DNA of 64,000 bases from Saccharibacillus soli (GTDB taxonomy: Bacteria > Bacillota > Bacilli > Paenibacillales > Paenibacillaceae). Both the position numbers and the translations under genes were made by a program. Shown one piece after another: positions 51,139 through 60,958 of this stretch (the first letter of the stretch is position 1; every line of letters starts with the position of its first letter). The stretch covers positions 310,001 through 374,000 of the forward strand of contig NIOB01000001.1 in the NCBI GenBank assembly GCA_002189105.1, written 5' to 3'. Under the pieces are notes generated by a model, which was not told where the DNA came from, did not search any database, and saw only the letters and a program-made list of their open reading frames with translations.

Positions 51139-51204
51139 ATTGACATAAGAATCTGGCACATGCTATGATCTTTTAAGTCGGCAATCTTGCTATCTGATTA
51201 TTGC

Positions 51205-51287
51205 GCCGGAGTGGTGGAATGGCAGACACAGCAGACTTAAAATCTGCCGGGAGTACTCCCGTACCGGTTCGAGTCCGGTCTTCGGCA
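51205..51287 (+). tRNA. tRNA-Leu (anticodon TAA)
   Basis: GCCGGAG pairs with CTTCGGC; D-loop TGGTGGAATGGCAGACA; anticodon stem AGACT-TAA-AATCT; long variable arm GGGAGTACTCCC; T-arm ACCGG-TTCGAGT-CCGGT. A class II tRNA with Leu features. CCA not encoded. Confidence 0.95.
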
Positions 51288-51304
51288 TCCAGAGCTTGAC
51301 CCCA

Positions 51305-51353
51305 GGCACCGTGTATCCTCCGTATAAAGCGGGAAGGAGACACGGTGTTTTTT
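51305..51353 (+). terminator. Terminator after tRNA-Leu
   Basis: CACCGTGTATCCTCC pairs with GGAGACACGGTG; T run follows. Confidence 0.85.
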
Positions 51354-51450
51354 GCTGTATTTTTTTATTGAGCAGGACAGTTTTCTGTTCTTTTAATTTT
51401 TGGTTATGTCTTGAGACTTGCTCAGATGATATAATAAGTGTTGAGAATGA

Positions 51451-51464
51451 AGTAAGCGCTTTAT
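51451..51464 (+). promoter_or_regulatory. Possible cre-like site
   Basis: AGTAAGCGCTTTAT resembles the CcpA cre pattern TGWAAGCGNTTWCA with two mismatches. It lies in front of the GH105 gene. Confidence 0.4.
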
Positions 51465-51534
51465 TATAAGTGTTATCACTTTAGAGGACTGTTAGCAGCG
51501 GAAAATTCGGTGAGCGCAGAAGTGGAGGCACGGA

Positions 51535-52707
51535 ATGAACAAGATGCATGAAGATGGAGCCATCCAAGAGGATCGAAAGATGAGGGGTCAGCAGGGAGCA
51601 GCAGGCGTCGAAAGAGAAAAAATCATCACGGCGCTGGATCGTGTAACGAACCGATTGATGAACTTGCAGCGTCCGGAAAATGAGGAGCAGCTTCAAGCGC
51701 TTGAAGGGGAGGCTGAACGCCGGGGATATTTTGCCCGTGACTTCGGCATGGATGTCTGGGATTGGCCGCAGGGCATTGGTCTGTATGGGCTGGCTAAAGT
51801 GGGGCATTATTTTGGCGATGATCGCTTTGAACGTTACGCCAGACCCTGGATGTCCGCACGTCTGCAAGAAGGGCTGCCAAGCTGGAATATCAATACCACG
51901 GCACCGCTGCTCTCCCTGATGGAGCTTCCTGAAGCGGAGGCGCTCAGCCTGGAGTGGGCGGATTGGCTGGCCAGCGGGCTGCCGCGTACCGAAGAGATGG
52001 GTTACCAACATGTCACCACGGGAGCAACTGCATCTGAAGTCACTTTGCATGAAAATGAAATCTGGATCGATACGTTATTCATGGCGATTCTGTTTACCGC
52101 GAAGATGGGTGTGAAGTATAACCGGACAGACTGGCGCGATACATCGCTGCATCAGCTGCTGCTGCATATCAAATATTTGTACGATCGTAAGACCGGATTG
52201 TTTTTTCACGGCTGGAACTTCACAGGTCGCCATAATTTTAGTGAAGCGTTCTGGTGTCGGGGTAACGGCTGGTTCACGCTGGGTCTGCCGGAATATATCG
52301 ATCTTATGCGTCCCTATCTGGATGAAGGAACCCTGCTGTATTTGACGCAGACCTTCCGTTCGCAGAGTGAAAGTCTGCTCAAGCTTCAACAGGAGAGCGG
52401 TCTGTGGCCGACCCTGCTGGATGACTCATCCAGTTACACGGAAACTTCAGGTTCTGCTGCGATTGCTGCCGGTATCCTGTTTGGTGTCAGACGCGGGCTG
52501 CTTCCGGATGAATTTGTACAGCCTGCCCTGCGTGCGCTTGAGGCGGTATTGGAGCGGATTGGGGAAGATGGCGTAGTAAGCGGAGTATCGGCGGGAACAC
52601 CGATTGGCAAGCTGCGGGAGGATTACGCACAGATCGTAACGGCTCCCATGGCTTACGGTCAGGCGCTCACTATTGCACTGCTGGGAGAAGCGTTATATCG
52701 CAGCTGA
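51535..52707 (+). CDS. Glycoside hydrolase family 105 (unsaturated galacturonyl/rhamnogalacturonyl hydrolase)
   Basis: 390 residues, RBS GGAGGCACGGA. GH105 pattern: DVWDWPQGIGLYGLAKVGHY, WNINTTAPLLSLMELPEAEA, HENEIWIDTLFMAILFTAKM, HGWNFTGRHNFSEAFWCRGN and GNGWFTLGLPEYIDLMRPYL. The first 25 residues are polar; no signal peptide, so cytosolic. Removes unsaturated uronate from oligosaccharides made by lyases such as rhamnogalacturonan lyase. Followed by a YesS-like regulator. Confidence 0.94.
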   Translation: MNKMHEDGAIQEDRKMRGQQGAAGVEREKIITALDRVTNRLMNLQRPENEEQLQALEGEAERRGYFARDFGMDVWDWPQGIGLYGLAKVGHYFGDDRFERYARPWMSARLQEGLPSWNINTTAPLLSLMELPEAEALSLEWADWLASGLPRTEEMGYQHVTTGATASEVTLHENEIWIDTLFMAILFTAKMGVKYNRTDWRDTSLHQLLLHIKYLYDRKTGLFFHGWNFTGRHNFSEAFWCRGNGWFTLGLPEYIDLMRPYLDEGTLLYLTQTFRSQSESLLKLQQESGLWPTLLDDSSSYTETSGSAAIAAGILFGVRRGLLPDEFVQPALRALEAVLERIGEDGVVSGVSAGTPIGKLREDYAQIVTAPMAYGQALTIALLGEALYRS

Positions 52708-52943
52708 TACGATGTTTTGCACCGAATAAACAAGTGACAGGATGAATGAGTCCAAAGTGAGACTAATTTTATGTTGAATTTGTGAATATTTCTTATGTAA
52801 AATGATCGTCACAGCGGCAGCTTGTCCAAGAGCGAATGATCGGATCTGCTCGAAGCTGCCGCTTATTACTTTATGCTGCTGATCGATTCCGGCCGTTTCT
52901 GCTGGATTCAATCTGATTGGCGCACAACGAGGAGGGTTGTTCA

Positions 52944-55184
52944 TTGTCCCGAACCTGGTATCGTCGATTGCTGTTGTCTTATTTCCCCATCTTTTTGCTC
53001 ACCGTGACGATCCTGATCTTCACTTCGTTTGTGTTCGTGAACGACATCTCTCGCCAGGAGACGAAGAAGGCCGATCGCGTGGCTTCACGTTATCTCGTGG
53101 ATAATGTGGATCGTGCGGTGCGGGAAGCAGAGATGTCGGTGCTTGCTGAAGTGGAGAAGACATCCGCTTATCAGTCTTATTTCCGCGAAGCTGGCGGCCG
53201 CACGACATCCGACATGTATCAGATTGCCCGCAGCCTGCGCAGTCTCTCTGACGATTCCTCTTATATCGAATCGGTCTACCTGTATGACAAGCGGCAGCAG
53301 CGTGTACTGACGCAAAGCGGCTTATCTTCTACCAATAATTTCTCGGACGCCGCCTGGCTCAAGCAGATTGACTCGGGCAAATTGTCTTCCGGATGGCAGC
53401 CGCCGCGCGACTATCGGCTGGACATGTCCGCACTCTCGACCCGTGTGCTGACCATCAACAAGGGGATGCCGCTGCCGTTTGGGACAGAAGGTGTGTTAGT
53501 GATTAATGTGAAGATGAGTGCGATTGAACAGTTGATTGACAATATGGTTAACGAACAATTGTCATTTGTGACGATTACGGACAGCGGCGGAAGTGCCGTC
53601 TACCAGGCTCATGCCGAAGCGGCAGAGGGACAGGTAATGAATGAAATCAAGCTGGATCGGCTGGGCTGGACCTTTTCCAGCGGAATTCGAGCCGCCAGTC
53701 TGTTTGGCTGGGTGTCGGTCATCTCTTATCTATGGGTGGCCATTGCCGTTGGTACGGTCGTATGTGCCATTCTCTATCTGATCTATATCACCCGCCGCAA
53801 TTACAAACCGGTACAGGTGATTATGAACCGGATCGAAGCGCATCAGATTCGTGCACTCGATCAGGGGGGCAAACGTACAGATGAACTGAAGCTGATCGAC
53901 GGCGTATTGGAGAATCTCATTCATCATACCCAGGATTACGAGATCAAGAGCCGGGAGAATCAGCTGCTTCAGCGCAGTCGATTGTTTACGGAGCTGCTGC
54001 GAAGCGAACGCATCGAACAGGCCGCCGAACGCCTGGACGGTTTTTCGCCGCTGGCTGGGGTATCGAATACTTCACGGTTTGCTGTTGCGGTCTATGAGAT
54101 TGAACGCTACGAGAGCGTATTTCGGGATCAATACACCCGGGGCGATCAGAACGCATTGAAGTTTGCGCTGATGAATGTGTTTCAGGAGCTGGCTCGTGGA
54201 GCCAATCTGCAAGCCTGGGCGGAGTGGATTGGCAGTGACCGACTGGCTGTGATCTTCCTGGCGGAGGATGAAGAGGCGCGGACGATGGAATCGCTGCGCA
54301 GCCTGGCCGAAGAGTATCGGGTATGGGTAACCCAGCATCTGCGGTTGTCCATCTGCTGTGGGATTGGACCGATGGTGCGCGGCGCGGAGCAGATTCGTCT
54401 CTCCTATGAAGCAGCTGAATCCGTCATGCGTCACAAGCTGCTTCAGAGCGGCGACATTCTGCTGGCCGCTGCCGAAGATCCGTCGCCGCATCTGCTGGAG
54501 ACTTATCGATATTTGCAGATCAATGCCGAGCTTGTGAAGCAGTTCCGAATGTCGAATGGACAATGGCGGGAGCAGCTGGACTCGTTATTTGAAGCGTTTG
54601 AACGTGACTTTGTGCAGGACGAGACGATTCGATCGTTGATCCAGGCGCTGCTCCAGATGCTGGAGCGAGAAGTGGCTGTGATGTCCGATGGTCTTCAGCA
54701 GGCGCTCTCGAATCAAGAGGCCGCCGCGCTGGAGCATCGTCTGCTCAAGGCCGATACGCTGGATGAAGTCAAAGCGCTGCTGTCTGACGAATTAACCAAT
54801 CTCTTCCGTCTCTATGTATCTGCCAGCGAAACGAAAAGTTATCGAGCCATGGTTAGTGAGATGAAGACGTATATCGAAGAGAATTTTGCCAATCCGGATC
54901 TGTCGCTGAAGCATCTGAGTGATCGGTTCCAAATCTCGGGCAAATACGCGAGTTATCTGTTCAAGACGGAATTTAACATGAAATTTGTTGATTTTCTTAC
55001 CGAGCTGCGAATGAAGGAAGCGGAGCGCCTGCTGCTCAAAACGGATTGTCCGCTTCAGGATATTGCGCTTCAGGTCGGATACGCCAATGCCATTACGTTC
55101 GGACGTGTGTTCAAACGGGTCTCCGGCATCACACCTGGCGACTATCGCAGGCAGCATCGGGGGCTTCCGTCGCTGGAAAGCTGA
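52944..55184 (+). CDS. YesS-like AraC-family regulator with membrane sensor
   Basis: 746 residues from TTG 52944 (RBS GAGGAGGG). Span 1 about 9-31 (LLLSYFPIFLLTVTILIFTS), extracellular sensor about 32-252, span 2 about 255-285 (WVSVISYLWVAIAVGTVVCA). A cytosolic coiled region leads to a degenerate GGDEF-like central part and a C-terminal AraC helix-turn-helix (LSLKHLSDRFQISGKYASYL; LQDIALQVGYANAITFGRVF; KRVSGITPGDYRRQ). In Bacillus, YesS controls rhamnogalacturonan genes, which suits the neighbours here. Confidence 0.9.
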   Translation: MSRTWYRRLLLSYFPIFLLTVTILIFTSFVFVNDISRQETKKADRVASRYLVDNVDRAVREAEMSVLAEVEKTSAYQSYFREAGGRTTSDMYQIARSLRSLSDDSSYIESVYLYDKRQQRVLTQSGLSSTNNFSDAAWLKQIDSGKLSSGWQPPRDYRLDMSALSTRVLTINKGMPLPFGTEGVLVINVKMSAIEQLIDNMVNEQLSFVTITDSGGSAVYQAHAEAAEGQVMNEIKLDRLGWTFSSGIRAASLFGWVSVISYLWVAIAVGTVVCAILYLIYITRRNYKPVQVIMNRIEAHQIRALDQGGKRTDELKLIDGVLENLIHHTQDYEIKSRENQLLQRSRLFTELLRSERIEQAAERLDGFSPLAGVSNTSRFAVAVYEIERYESVFRDQYTRGDQNALKFALMNVFQELARGANLQAWAEWIGSDRLAVIFLAEDEEARTMESLRSLAEEYRVWVTQHLRLSICCGIGPMVRGAEQIRLSYEAAESVMRHKLLQSGDILLAAAEDPSPHLLETYRYLQINAELVKQFRMSNGQWREQLDSLFEAFERDFVQDETIRSLIQALLQMLEREVAVMSDGLQQALSNQEAAALEHRLLKADTLDEVKALLSDELTNLFRLYVSASETKSYRAMVSEMKTYIEENFANPDLSLKHLSDRFQISGKYASYLFKTEFNMKFVDFLTELRMKEAERLLLKTDCPLQDIALQVGYANAITFGRVFKRVSGITPGDYRRQHRGLPSLES

Positions 55185-55650
55185 TGAAGATCTAGCAATC
55201 TTGTTGCAGAGTCTGTTCATCCAGCCAGGCAGCGCCATCTCACCGCGTTTGCACTGCTCTTCGAGACGAAGGAGCGCTGCGACGCGGTTTTTTCGTTGAA
55301 AAAGCGGTTTACGAATTCGGTTTGTTCTGCGAAAAAGGTTTATCAAGGTGCGTTTTTTTGACAATGTAAGCGATTTCACAAGCTTTTGGAGTACGAAAAT
55401 GATCCATTTGACGAAAAAAGGCAGAGAGATAAACCGAAAGGACGATTTGACCAGAGAACGCCCAGCCGAAAGAGGTTTATTGCCCCATCTTAGGATTGTG
55501 TGGAATACTGGGGTCACTCCGGAAGGGGATGCGGCAGCCGGAATCGGAAGCCGAATCTGGTACACTTGTCTCCCTTTCATTATAAGGAGCAGGTCGCCGG
55601 ATGGATTTGTCTGCATTACCGTCACACTACAGATAAAAGGAGATGGGCAA
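55185..55650. other. Upstream region of the sugar ABC genes
   Basis: 466 bases. TTGACA at 55358-55363 overlaps TGTAAGCGATTTCA (55365-55378), which is a perfect cre match, so CcpA probably blocks expression when better sugars are present. An open frame from 55348 runs into the binding protein gene, but the start at 55651 with AAAGGAG is much better. The -10 box is unclear. Confidence 0.55.
55365..55378 (+). promoter_or_regulatory. CcpA cre site
   Basis: TGTAAGCGATTTCA fits TGWAANCGNTNWCA with no mismatch and sits right next to a TTGACA -35 box. Confidence 0.7.
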
Positions 55651-57255
55651 ATGACAGGACAGACGCGTAGAGGGGTCATGAAAAAAGCGGCAGGAACGGT
55701 GCTTTCCCTGATGTTGGGCGCATCGCTGCTGGCAGGCTGCGGCTCAGGGGACAAAGAGCAGGCGGCCGGCGCAAGCGGAGAAGCAGGAGGAAGCAAAGAA
55801 CGCGTAACCTTAAAGGTGGAAGTGTTCGACCGGGGCAACAGCCCGTCGCCGCACACGATCACGAACAACTGGCTGACGCAATATGTACAGAAAGAGTTCG
55901 GCGACAAGAACAATATCGACGTCGAATTCGTGCCGGTACAGCGTTCCGAAGAAACGACCAAGTTGAACGTATTGATGGCAAGCGCCAGCGACGTACCGGA
56001 TATCGTTTTTGTGTATGATTCCAGCGTATTTTATCGGTACGCGCAGCAGGGAGGCCTGACCGACGTCGGCGAACTGCTGAAAGAGCACGGAACCAACCTT
56101 ACGAAGTACCTTGGTGACGAAACGCTGAAGTTCGGTCAGTTGGAAGGCAAACAATTTGCAATTCCGGGTAAACGTGCCATTACCGCCCGTTACAATTCGT
56201 ATATTCGTCAAGATTGGCTGGACAAGTTGGGCATGAAAGCACCGAAAACGACGGAAGAACTCTACGAAACATTGAAAGCGTTTAAAGAGAAAGATCCTGC
56301 GGGTCTCGGCGACAAAAACATTCCGATGGGTCTGGCGCTCGCGCCGTCCGGTTACGAGACTCTGATCTATTCGTTCATTAAACCGGTCAAAGGCGATTTG
56401 ACTTACAGTCAACGCTACGAGATGCCACTGCACGAAGGATTCAAAGAAGCGATGCAGTTCATGAACAAATTGTATAACGAAGGACTGGTCAGCAAAGACT
56501 TCAGTCTCGACGAAGAAGAAGAACAGCTCACGAAAGATTTCCAAAACGGCAACGTTGGCTTCATGACCGAAGACGTCGGCCAGATTCTGTATGCGGACGG
56601 TGTCATGGATAACCTGCGCAAAAACGTTCCGGACAGCAAAGTCGCCGCGATCGACACGCTGACTAACCCCAACGCCGACAATAAATACACCAAATCCCGC
56701 TATGGAAGCAACGGCATGTATATCATGATTCCGAAAAGCAGCAAGCGTTCCGTAGAAGCCGTCAAGTATCTGGATTGGATGGCTTCCGGCAACAACCTGC
56801 TCACGATGTCTACTGGCGTCGAAGGCGAGAACTATGTCATGGAAGACGGCATTCCGGTCATCAAAGAAGATGCCACGCAGGAAGTGAAAGACCGCGTCTA
56901 CAACGGCGGCGATATGGCGATCCTGGCCAACGGCAAAGCGATCGGCGATCAGGAAATGAACGAAAAAGCCTGGACGGCCGGATTCCCTAAACAAAACCAG
57001 GAATTGATGCGCGAGTCGATCGCAGTCGCCAATACCGACACGATCGGTCCGATTGTATTCAACCGTCCGATCGAAGCGGAAGCGAAATATGGCACGGCGC
57101 TGAATGACAAACTCAAAGTCATTATCGTGCAGAGCACAATGGCGAAGCCGGATCAATTTGAAGCCGTTTACGAGCGGGAAATGCAGGACTTCATGAACAT
57201 TGGCGGTTCCGAACTTAAAAAAGAACTGGAAGCCGCGCTGCAAGAAACGAACTAA
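55651..57255 (+). CDS. Sugar ABC transporter solute-binding lipoprotein
   Basis: 534 residues, ATG 55651 after AAAAGGAGATGGG. Lipobox LLAGC with Cys30; mature part begins with a Gly/Ser/Glu linker. Solute-binding fold type 1 of the CUT1 class, YtcQ/LipO-like: VEVFDRGNSPSPHTITNNWL, TARYNSYIRQDWLDKLGMKA and PMGLALAPSGYETLIYSFIK. Captures oligosaccharide outside the membrane for the two permeases downstream. Confidence 0.92.
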   Translation: MTGQTRRGVMKKAAGTVLSLMLGASLLAGCGSGDKEQAAGASGEAGGSKERVTLKVEVFDRGNSPSPHTITNNWLTQYVQKEFGDKNNIDVEFVPVQRSEETTKLNVLMASASDVPDIVFVYDSSVFYRYAQQGGLTDVGELLKEHGTNLTKYLGDETLKFGQLEGKQFAIPGKRAITARYNSYIRQDWLDKLGMKAPKTTEELYETLKAFKEKDPAGLGDKNIPMGLALAPSGYETLIYSFIKPVKGDLTYSQRYEMPLHEGFKEAMQFMNKLYNEGLVSKDFSLDEEEEQLTKDFQNGNVGFMTEDVGQILYADGVMDNLRKNVPDSKVAAIDTLTNPNADNKYTKSRYGSNGMYIMIPKSSKRSVEAVKYLDWMASGNNLLTMSTGVEGENYVMEDGIPVIKEDATQEVKDRVYNGGDMAILANGKAIGDQEMNEKAWTAGFPKQNQELMRESIAVANTDTIGPIVFNRPIEAEAKYGTALNDKLKVIIVQSTMAKPDQFEAVYEREMQDFMNIGGSELKKELEAALQETN

Positions 57256-57282
57256 TTCGCGGCATAAGATCTTAACGGGCAA

Positions 57283-57326
57283 GCCGGGACGCCAAGGACG
57301 TTTTCGTTCCTTGTCGTCCCCGGCTA
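57283..57326 (+). promoter_or_regulatory. Stem-loop between binding protein and permease genes
   Basis: GCCGGGACG with an inner CAAGGACG/CGTTCCTTG stem pairs to CGTCCCCGGC. A weak T run follows. Such hairpins usually protect the binding-protein mRNA or attenuate the permeases, so that more binding protein is made. Confidence 0.6.
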
Positions 57327-57407
57327 TCTTTATCGGGAGGCGGCTCCGCCGGACCGTTCGTTGCGAACGGACGGCAGAGCGGCCGTACCCGCCAGGAGGA
57401 GAAGGAC

Positions 57408-58358
57408 TTGACCAAAGCGAAAGCGACTTATCTGAACCCGACCGGCGAGATTAATAATCGACGCTCGTCTTATATGAAGCGCTATTGGCAGCTTTATGCG
57501 CTGCTTTCCCTACCGATTATCTACTTCTTGATCTTCCGCTACGGCCCGATGTACGGCGTGCAGATCGCGTTCAAAGATTTTAACTTGTTCCAGGGCATCA
57601 ACGGCAGCGAATGGATCGGGCTGGACGCGTTCCGCGAAGTCTTCGCAATGAACGATTTTTATACCACGCTGCGCAATACCTTCATGCTGAACCTGCTCGA
57701 TCTGATCGTTTCGTTCCCGGCCCCGATCATTCTGGCCATCATGCTGTACGAGATTCGATCGGGATGGTTCAAGAAATTTTCGCAGACTATTCTCTACATC
57801 CCGCACTTCATTTCCTGGGTCATCATCGGCGGGATCGTGTATCAATTGTTCGGCACGCAGTCGGGCATGATTAACGAAGTACTGACCAGCATGGGCTTTG
57901 AAGCTGTACCTTTCCTGACCGAAAAAAATTCCTGGTTGATTACGTACCTGTTCACCGGCGTCTGGCAGAGCGCGGGTTGGGGAACCATTCTCTATCTGGC
58001 GGCGCTGACGGGCGTCAACAAAGAACTGTTTGAGGCCGCGGACGTGGACGGGGCGACAAGACTCAAGAAAATCTGGCATATCACGCTTCCGAGCATCAAA
58101 CCGACGATCATCACGCTGCTTATTCTGAATCTGGGCAAGATGGTCAGCATCGGATTCGATCGGCCTTACATTATCGGCAACACGGCGGTACGCGAGTATT
58201 CCGACGTGCTGAGCACGTTCGTCTACCGGATCGGCCTGGAGGCCGGCCAATATACGCTGGCAACGGTCGTTGGTTTGTTCCAAGCGGTCGTCGGTCTGGT
58301 CTTCATCGTCGGATCAAACTATATTTCCAAAAAAGTGACCGGAGACGGCATCTTGTGA
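57408..58358 (+). CDS. Sugar ABC transporter permease (LplB/YteP-like)
   Basis: 316 residues from TTG 57408 (RBS AGGAGGAGAAGG). Six spans; EAA loop is KELFEAADVDGATRLKKIWH with LPSIKPTI. Reads YFLIFRYGPMYGVQIAFKDF near the N-terminus, typical of this subfamily. Pairs with the next permease. No ATPase gene is near; a shared MsmX-type ATPase is likely. Confidence 0.93.
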   Translation: MTKAKATYLNPTGEINNRRSSYMKRYWQLYALLSLPIIYFLIFRYGPMYGVQIAFKDFNLFQGINGSEWIGLDAFREVFAMNDFYTTLRNTFMLNLLDLIVSFPAPIILAIMLYEIRSGWFKKFSQTILYIPHFISWVIIGGIVYQLFGTQSGMINEVLTSMGFEAVPFLTEKNSWLITYLFTGVWQSAGWGTILYLAALTGVNKELFEAADVDGATRLKKIWHITLPSIKPTIITLLILNLGKMVSIGFDRPYIIGNTAVREYSDVLSTFVYRIGLEAGQYTLATVVGLFQAVVGLVFIVGSNYISKKVTGDGIL

Positions 58359-58396
58359 CCGCAGCGGCATGCTGCTAAGAAAGGAGAGTTTATGCG

Positions 58397-59269
58397 ATGA
58401 GTGAACGTACTTCCAATCGAATCTTCGATATTGTCAATATTACGTTTGTTACGCTGTTCGTCATTTTCTGTTTGGCACCGTTCGTGCATACCATCGCGGT
58501 ATCGCTCAGTTCAAATCGCGCGATCACATCAGGCGAGGTCACACTGTGGCCGGTCGAACTAAACTGGGATGCTTACGCTAAAGTATTCTCGGACCATTCC
58601 ATGCTGCAATCGCTTGGGTTCACCGTGGTTCTAACGGTTGCGACCACGATTCTGTGCATGCTGTTTACGATCGCGGCCGCGTATCCGTTGACGAAAAGCA
58701 ATCTGAAAGGCCGCAAATTTTTCCTGTACCTGATTATCGTTACGATGTTCTTCAGCGGCGGCATCATTCCGGAATACCTGCTGATTCGTGACCTGCATAT
58801 GATTAACACCGTGTGGGCGCTGATTCTGCCGGGACTGGTTAGTCCGTTCAACTTGATTATCTTGATCTCTTTCTTCAAAAATATCCCGCCGAGTCTGGAA
58901 GAATCGGCAGAGATCGACGGCAGTTCACATCTGAACACGCTGCTGCGGATCGTCCTGCCGCTGTCACTTCCGGTCATGGCGACGCTGGCATTGTTCTATG
59001 CTGTTGGTCGCTGGAATGGATTCCAGGACGCCTTGATGTATGTGACCAATCCGGAGATCTATCCGCTTCAGCTCAAGTTGTTCCAGATGGTGCAAAATAA
59101 CATGGTCAACGAGCTGACCCAGATGGAAGGCGCCAGCCGCGCGGCACTCACGCCGGAAGCGCTCAAAGCGGCAACCGTTATCTTCGCTACTGTCCCCATC
59201 CTCTGCGTTTATCCGTGGCTGCAAAAGTATTTCGTCAGCGGTGTGATGCTGGGGGCGGTGAAGGGCTGA
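58397..59269 (+). CDS. Sugar ABC transporter permease (YtcP/LplC-like)
   Basis: 290 residues, ATG 58397, RBS AAAGGAGAG at 58379-58387. Six spans; EAA loop PPSLEESAEIDGSSHLNTLL with IVLPLSLPVMATL. N-terminus IFDIVNITFVTLFVIFCLAP is usual for LplC-type permeases. Ends 1 base before the epimerase gene. Confidence 0.93.
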   Translation: MSERTSNRIFDIVNITFVTLFVIFCLAPFVHTIAVSLSSNRAITSGEVTLWPVELNWDAYAKVFSDHSMLQSLGFTVVLTVATTILCMLFTIAAAYPLTKSNLKGRKFFLYLIIVTMFFSGGIIPEYLLIRDLHMINTVWALILPGLVSPFNLIILISFFKNIPPSLEESAEIDGSSHLNTLLRIVLPLSLPVMATLALFYAVGRWNGFQDALMYVTNPEIYPLQLKLFQMVQNNMVNELTQMEGASRAALTPEALKAATVIFATVPILCVYPWLQKYFVSGVMLGAVKG

Positions 59270-59270
59270 T

Positions 59271-60260
59271 ATGACCCAACACGAAAAAGCAGTCCCCGAC
59301 AAGGGTGAGTTCTCCTTTTCGACTTGCTGGAATATCAAGCGGACTGGAGGCGGGCGGGCGATGATCGAAGACATCGCCTCGCTTGGCTTTCGCCGGGTGG
59401 AATTGAACTATAATGTTACGCAGGAGATGCTTCAGGAGATCGAGCCGATGATTGAACGCGGCGAGATTGGAGTTTCCAGCGTACATAATACCTTTCCCCA
59501 TACGCCTGATCCGGATTATGGAACCGACTCGGTGCTGCTGGGGTTTGAAGATGAAGCCAAACGCCGGCGTGCGGTTGATCTGCTGGTGAGATCGGCTGAA
59601 TACGCCCACCGCTACGGTGCAGAAGCCGTTGTTGTTCATCCAGGGGAGGTGCCCATCGATCATGCGGACGTGAAGGTATTGGAGCAGCTGTACCAGGAGA
59701 AAGGTCGGGAGTCTGACGCGTATCGTACAGCCTGGTCTGCCTTCCTCGAACGTCGGGAGCGTGAAGCCGGGGGTTATCTCAAACGGATCATAGACAGTCT
59801 GGAGGAAGTCTGCGAGCAGGCAGCGTCGAAAGGGCTGAACGTTCGATTCGGAATCGAGACTCGTTCAAGACCCAACCAGATGCCTACGCTGGCCGAAGCC
59901 AAGACGGTGATTGAAGCGTTAAAAGGGGCGCCGGTGGGCATCTGGTATGATACCGGTCATGCCATTATGATGGATCGACTGGGCTTGTACGACAGCGTTC
60001 AGGAAATGACAGGTCTGATGGATCACATCGTAGGGGTGCACATTCATGAGACAATCGGATTGTCCGATCATTGGTGTCCGTATGTGCACAGCGGCGATGA
60101 ACAGTTCTATGATGCATATCTGCCGATGATTGAACGCGCAGGAGTTCGAGTCTACGAACTCAAGGCCGCCTGCCTGCCGGAAGAGATCGAGGCCAGCCAT
60201 CGGCTGCTGCTTGGCAAGCTGAACATGCGAAGACAGGAGCAGCCTCATGTTGGGCGCTGA
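59271..60260 (+). CDS. Sugar isomerase/epimerase-like TIM barrel (AP_endonuc_2)
   Basis: 329 residues. Xylose-isomerase-like barrel: metal ligands probably Glu in FGIETRSRP, Asp and His in IWYDTGHAIMM, and His in VGVHIHETIG; an early VVVHPGEVP strand also fits. N-terminus FSFSTCWNIKRTGGGRAMIE. Members of this group isomerise or epimerise sugars or keto-acids; substrate unknown. In the same operon as the ABC permeases. Confidence 0.88.
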   Translation: MTQHEKAVPDKGEFSFSTCWNIKRTGGGRAMIEDIASLGFRRVELNYNVTQEMLQEIEPMIERGEIGVSSVHNTFPHTPDPDYGTDSVLLGFEDEAKRRRAVDLLVRSAEYAHRYGAEAVVVHPGEVPIDHADVKVLEQLYQEKGRESDAYRTAWSAFLERREREAGGYLKRIIDSLEEVCEQAASKGLNVRFGIETRSRPNQMPTLAEAKTVIEALKGAPVGIWYDTGHAIMMDRLGLYDSVQEMTGLMDHIVGVHIHETIGLSDHWCPYVHSGDEQFYDAYLPMIERAGVRVYELKAACLPEEIEASHRLLLGKLNMRRQEQPHVGR

Positions 60261-60912
60261 GGAGCGTGAGCTGGCGATGCGCCACGCTCCAATCCTGCTG
60301 TTCGATGAGCGAGAACCTTTTTTTCCCGTGCGCTTGGGCATCACTCTCTTCAAGCAGGATGCCGCTTCGCCATCCTTCATGCGTCGGCCTCGGCTTCAGT
60401 GTCCGCCGGGCGGACTCGTGATTGAATATGCGATTTATTATGATTACGACATTCAGCATTTGTACGATCTGGAGCATCTGTGGGTCTATCTGGGCAGCAG
60501 CGGTGAAGTGCTGGATGCGGAAGCCAGTTTTCATGGACGGTATTTGAAAAGTCTGCTGCCGGATTTGAGCAATCTGATGGATGGTCGGGCGGTGTTGTAT
60601 GTGCAGCCCGGCAAGCATGCGCTGTCGCCGCTGCCCGAGGTGTTTCCCCTGCTGCCGGAATTTGCATCCTGTACGCTGGAAAAGGCCGGGGTGGCCGGAC
60701 TGGATTTCGGTGATTTCCTACAGGGAGAGCTGGAAACGAATGAGGCCATCAACCGCCGTGTCGAATATCATCTGCGGGCCTTTGGTTTTAGACCTGCAGG
60801 CACGTATCGGGAGTGGAGATATGCAGACCGCCAGGAGCTGTTCGTATCCTGGCAGGAGCTGCTGGTGGAGATTCCGCTGCGGGTTCGGCGGGAATTGGTA
60901 TATATGGAGTAA
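60247..60912 (+). CDS. Uncharacterised protein of the glycan cluster, 221 aa
   Basis: ATG 60247, overlapping the epimerase by 14 bases. Soluble, beta-rich with APILLFDEREPFFPVRLGIT, LVIEYAIYYDYDIQHLYDLE and WVYLGSSGEVLDAEASFHGR. The repeated Tyr/Asp and His residues (YYDYDIQHLYDLEHLW) could bind metal or sugar. I recognise no family. Presence in the operon hints at a step in uronate oligosaccharide use. Confidence 0.75.
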   Translation: MLGAEERELAMRHAPILLFDEREPFFPVRLGITLFKQDAASPSFMRRPRLQCPPGGLVIEYAIYYDYDIQHLYDLEHLWVYLGSSGEVLDAEASFHGRYLKSLLPDLSNLMDGRAVLYVQPGKHALSPLPEVFPLLPEFASCTLEKAGVAGLDFGDFLQGELETNEAINRRVEYHLRAFGFRPAGTYREWRYADRQELFVSWQELLVEIPLRVRRELVYME

Positions 60913-60958
60913 GGCATGATCTATAGGTTGGGGGGACGGGCTTATCGCTTATCAACGA

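Noticed and set aside
55810-57282. Minus-strand open frame of 490 residues
   Set aside because: Mirror of the solute-binding protein gene, with repeated Phe/Arg/Val and no domain.
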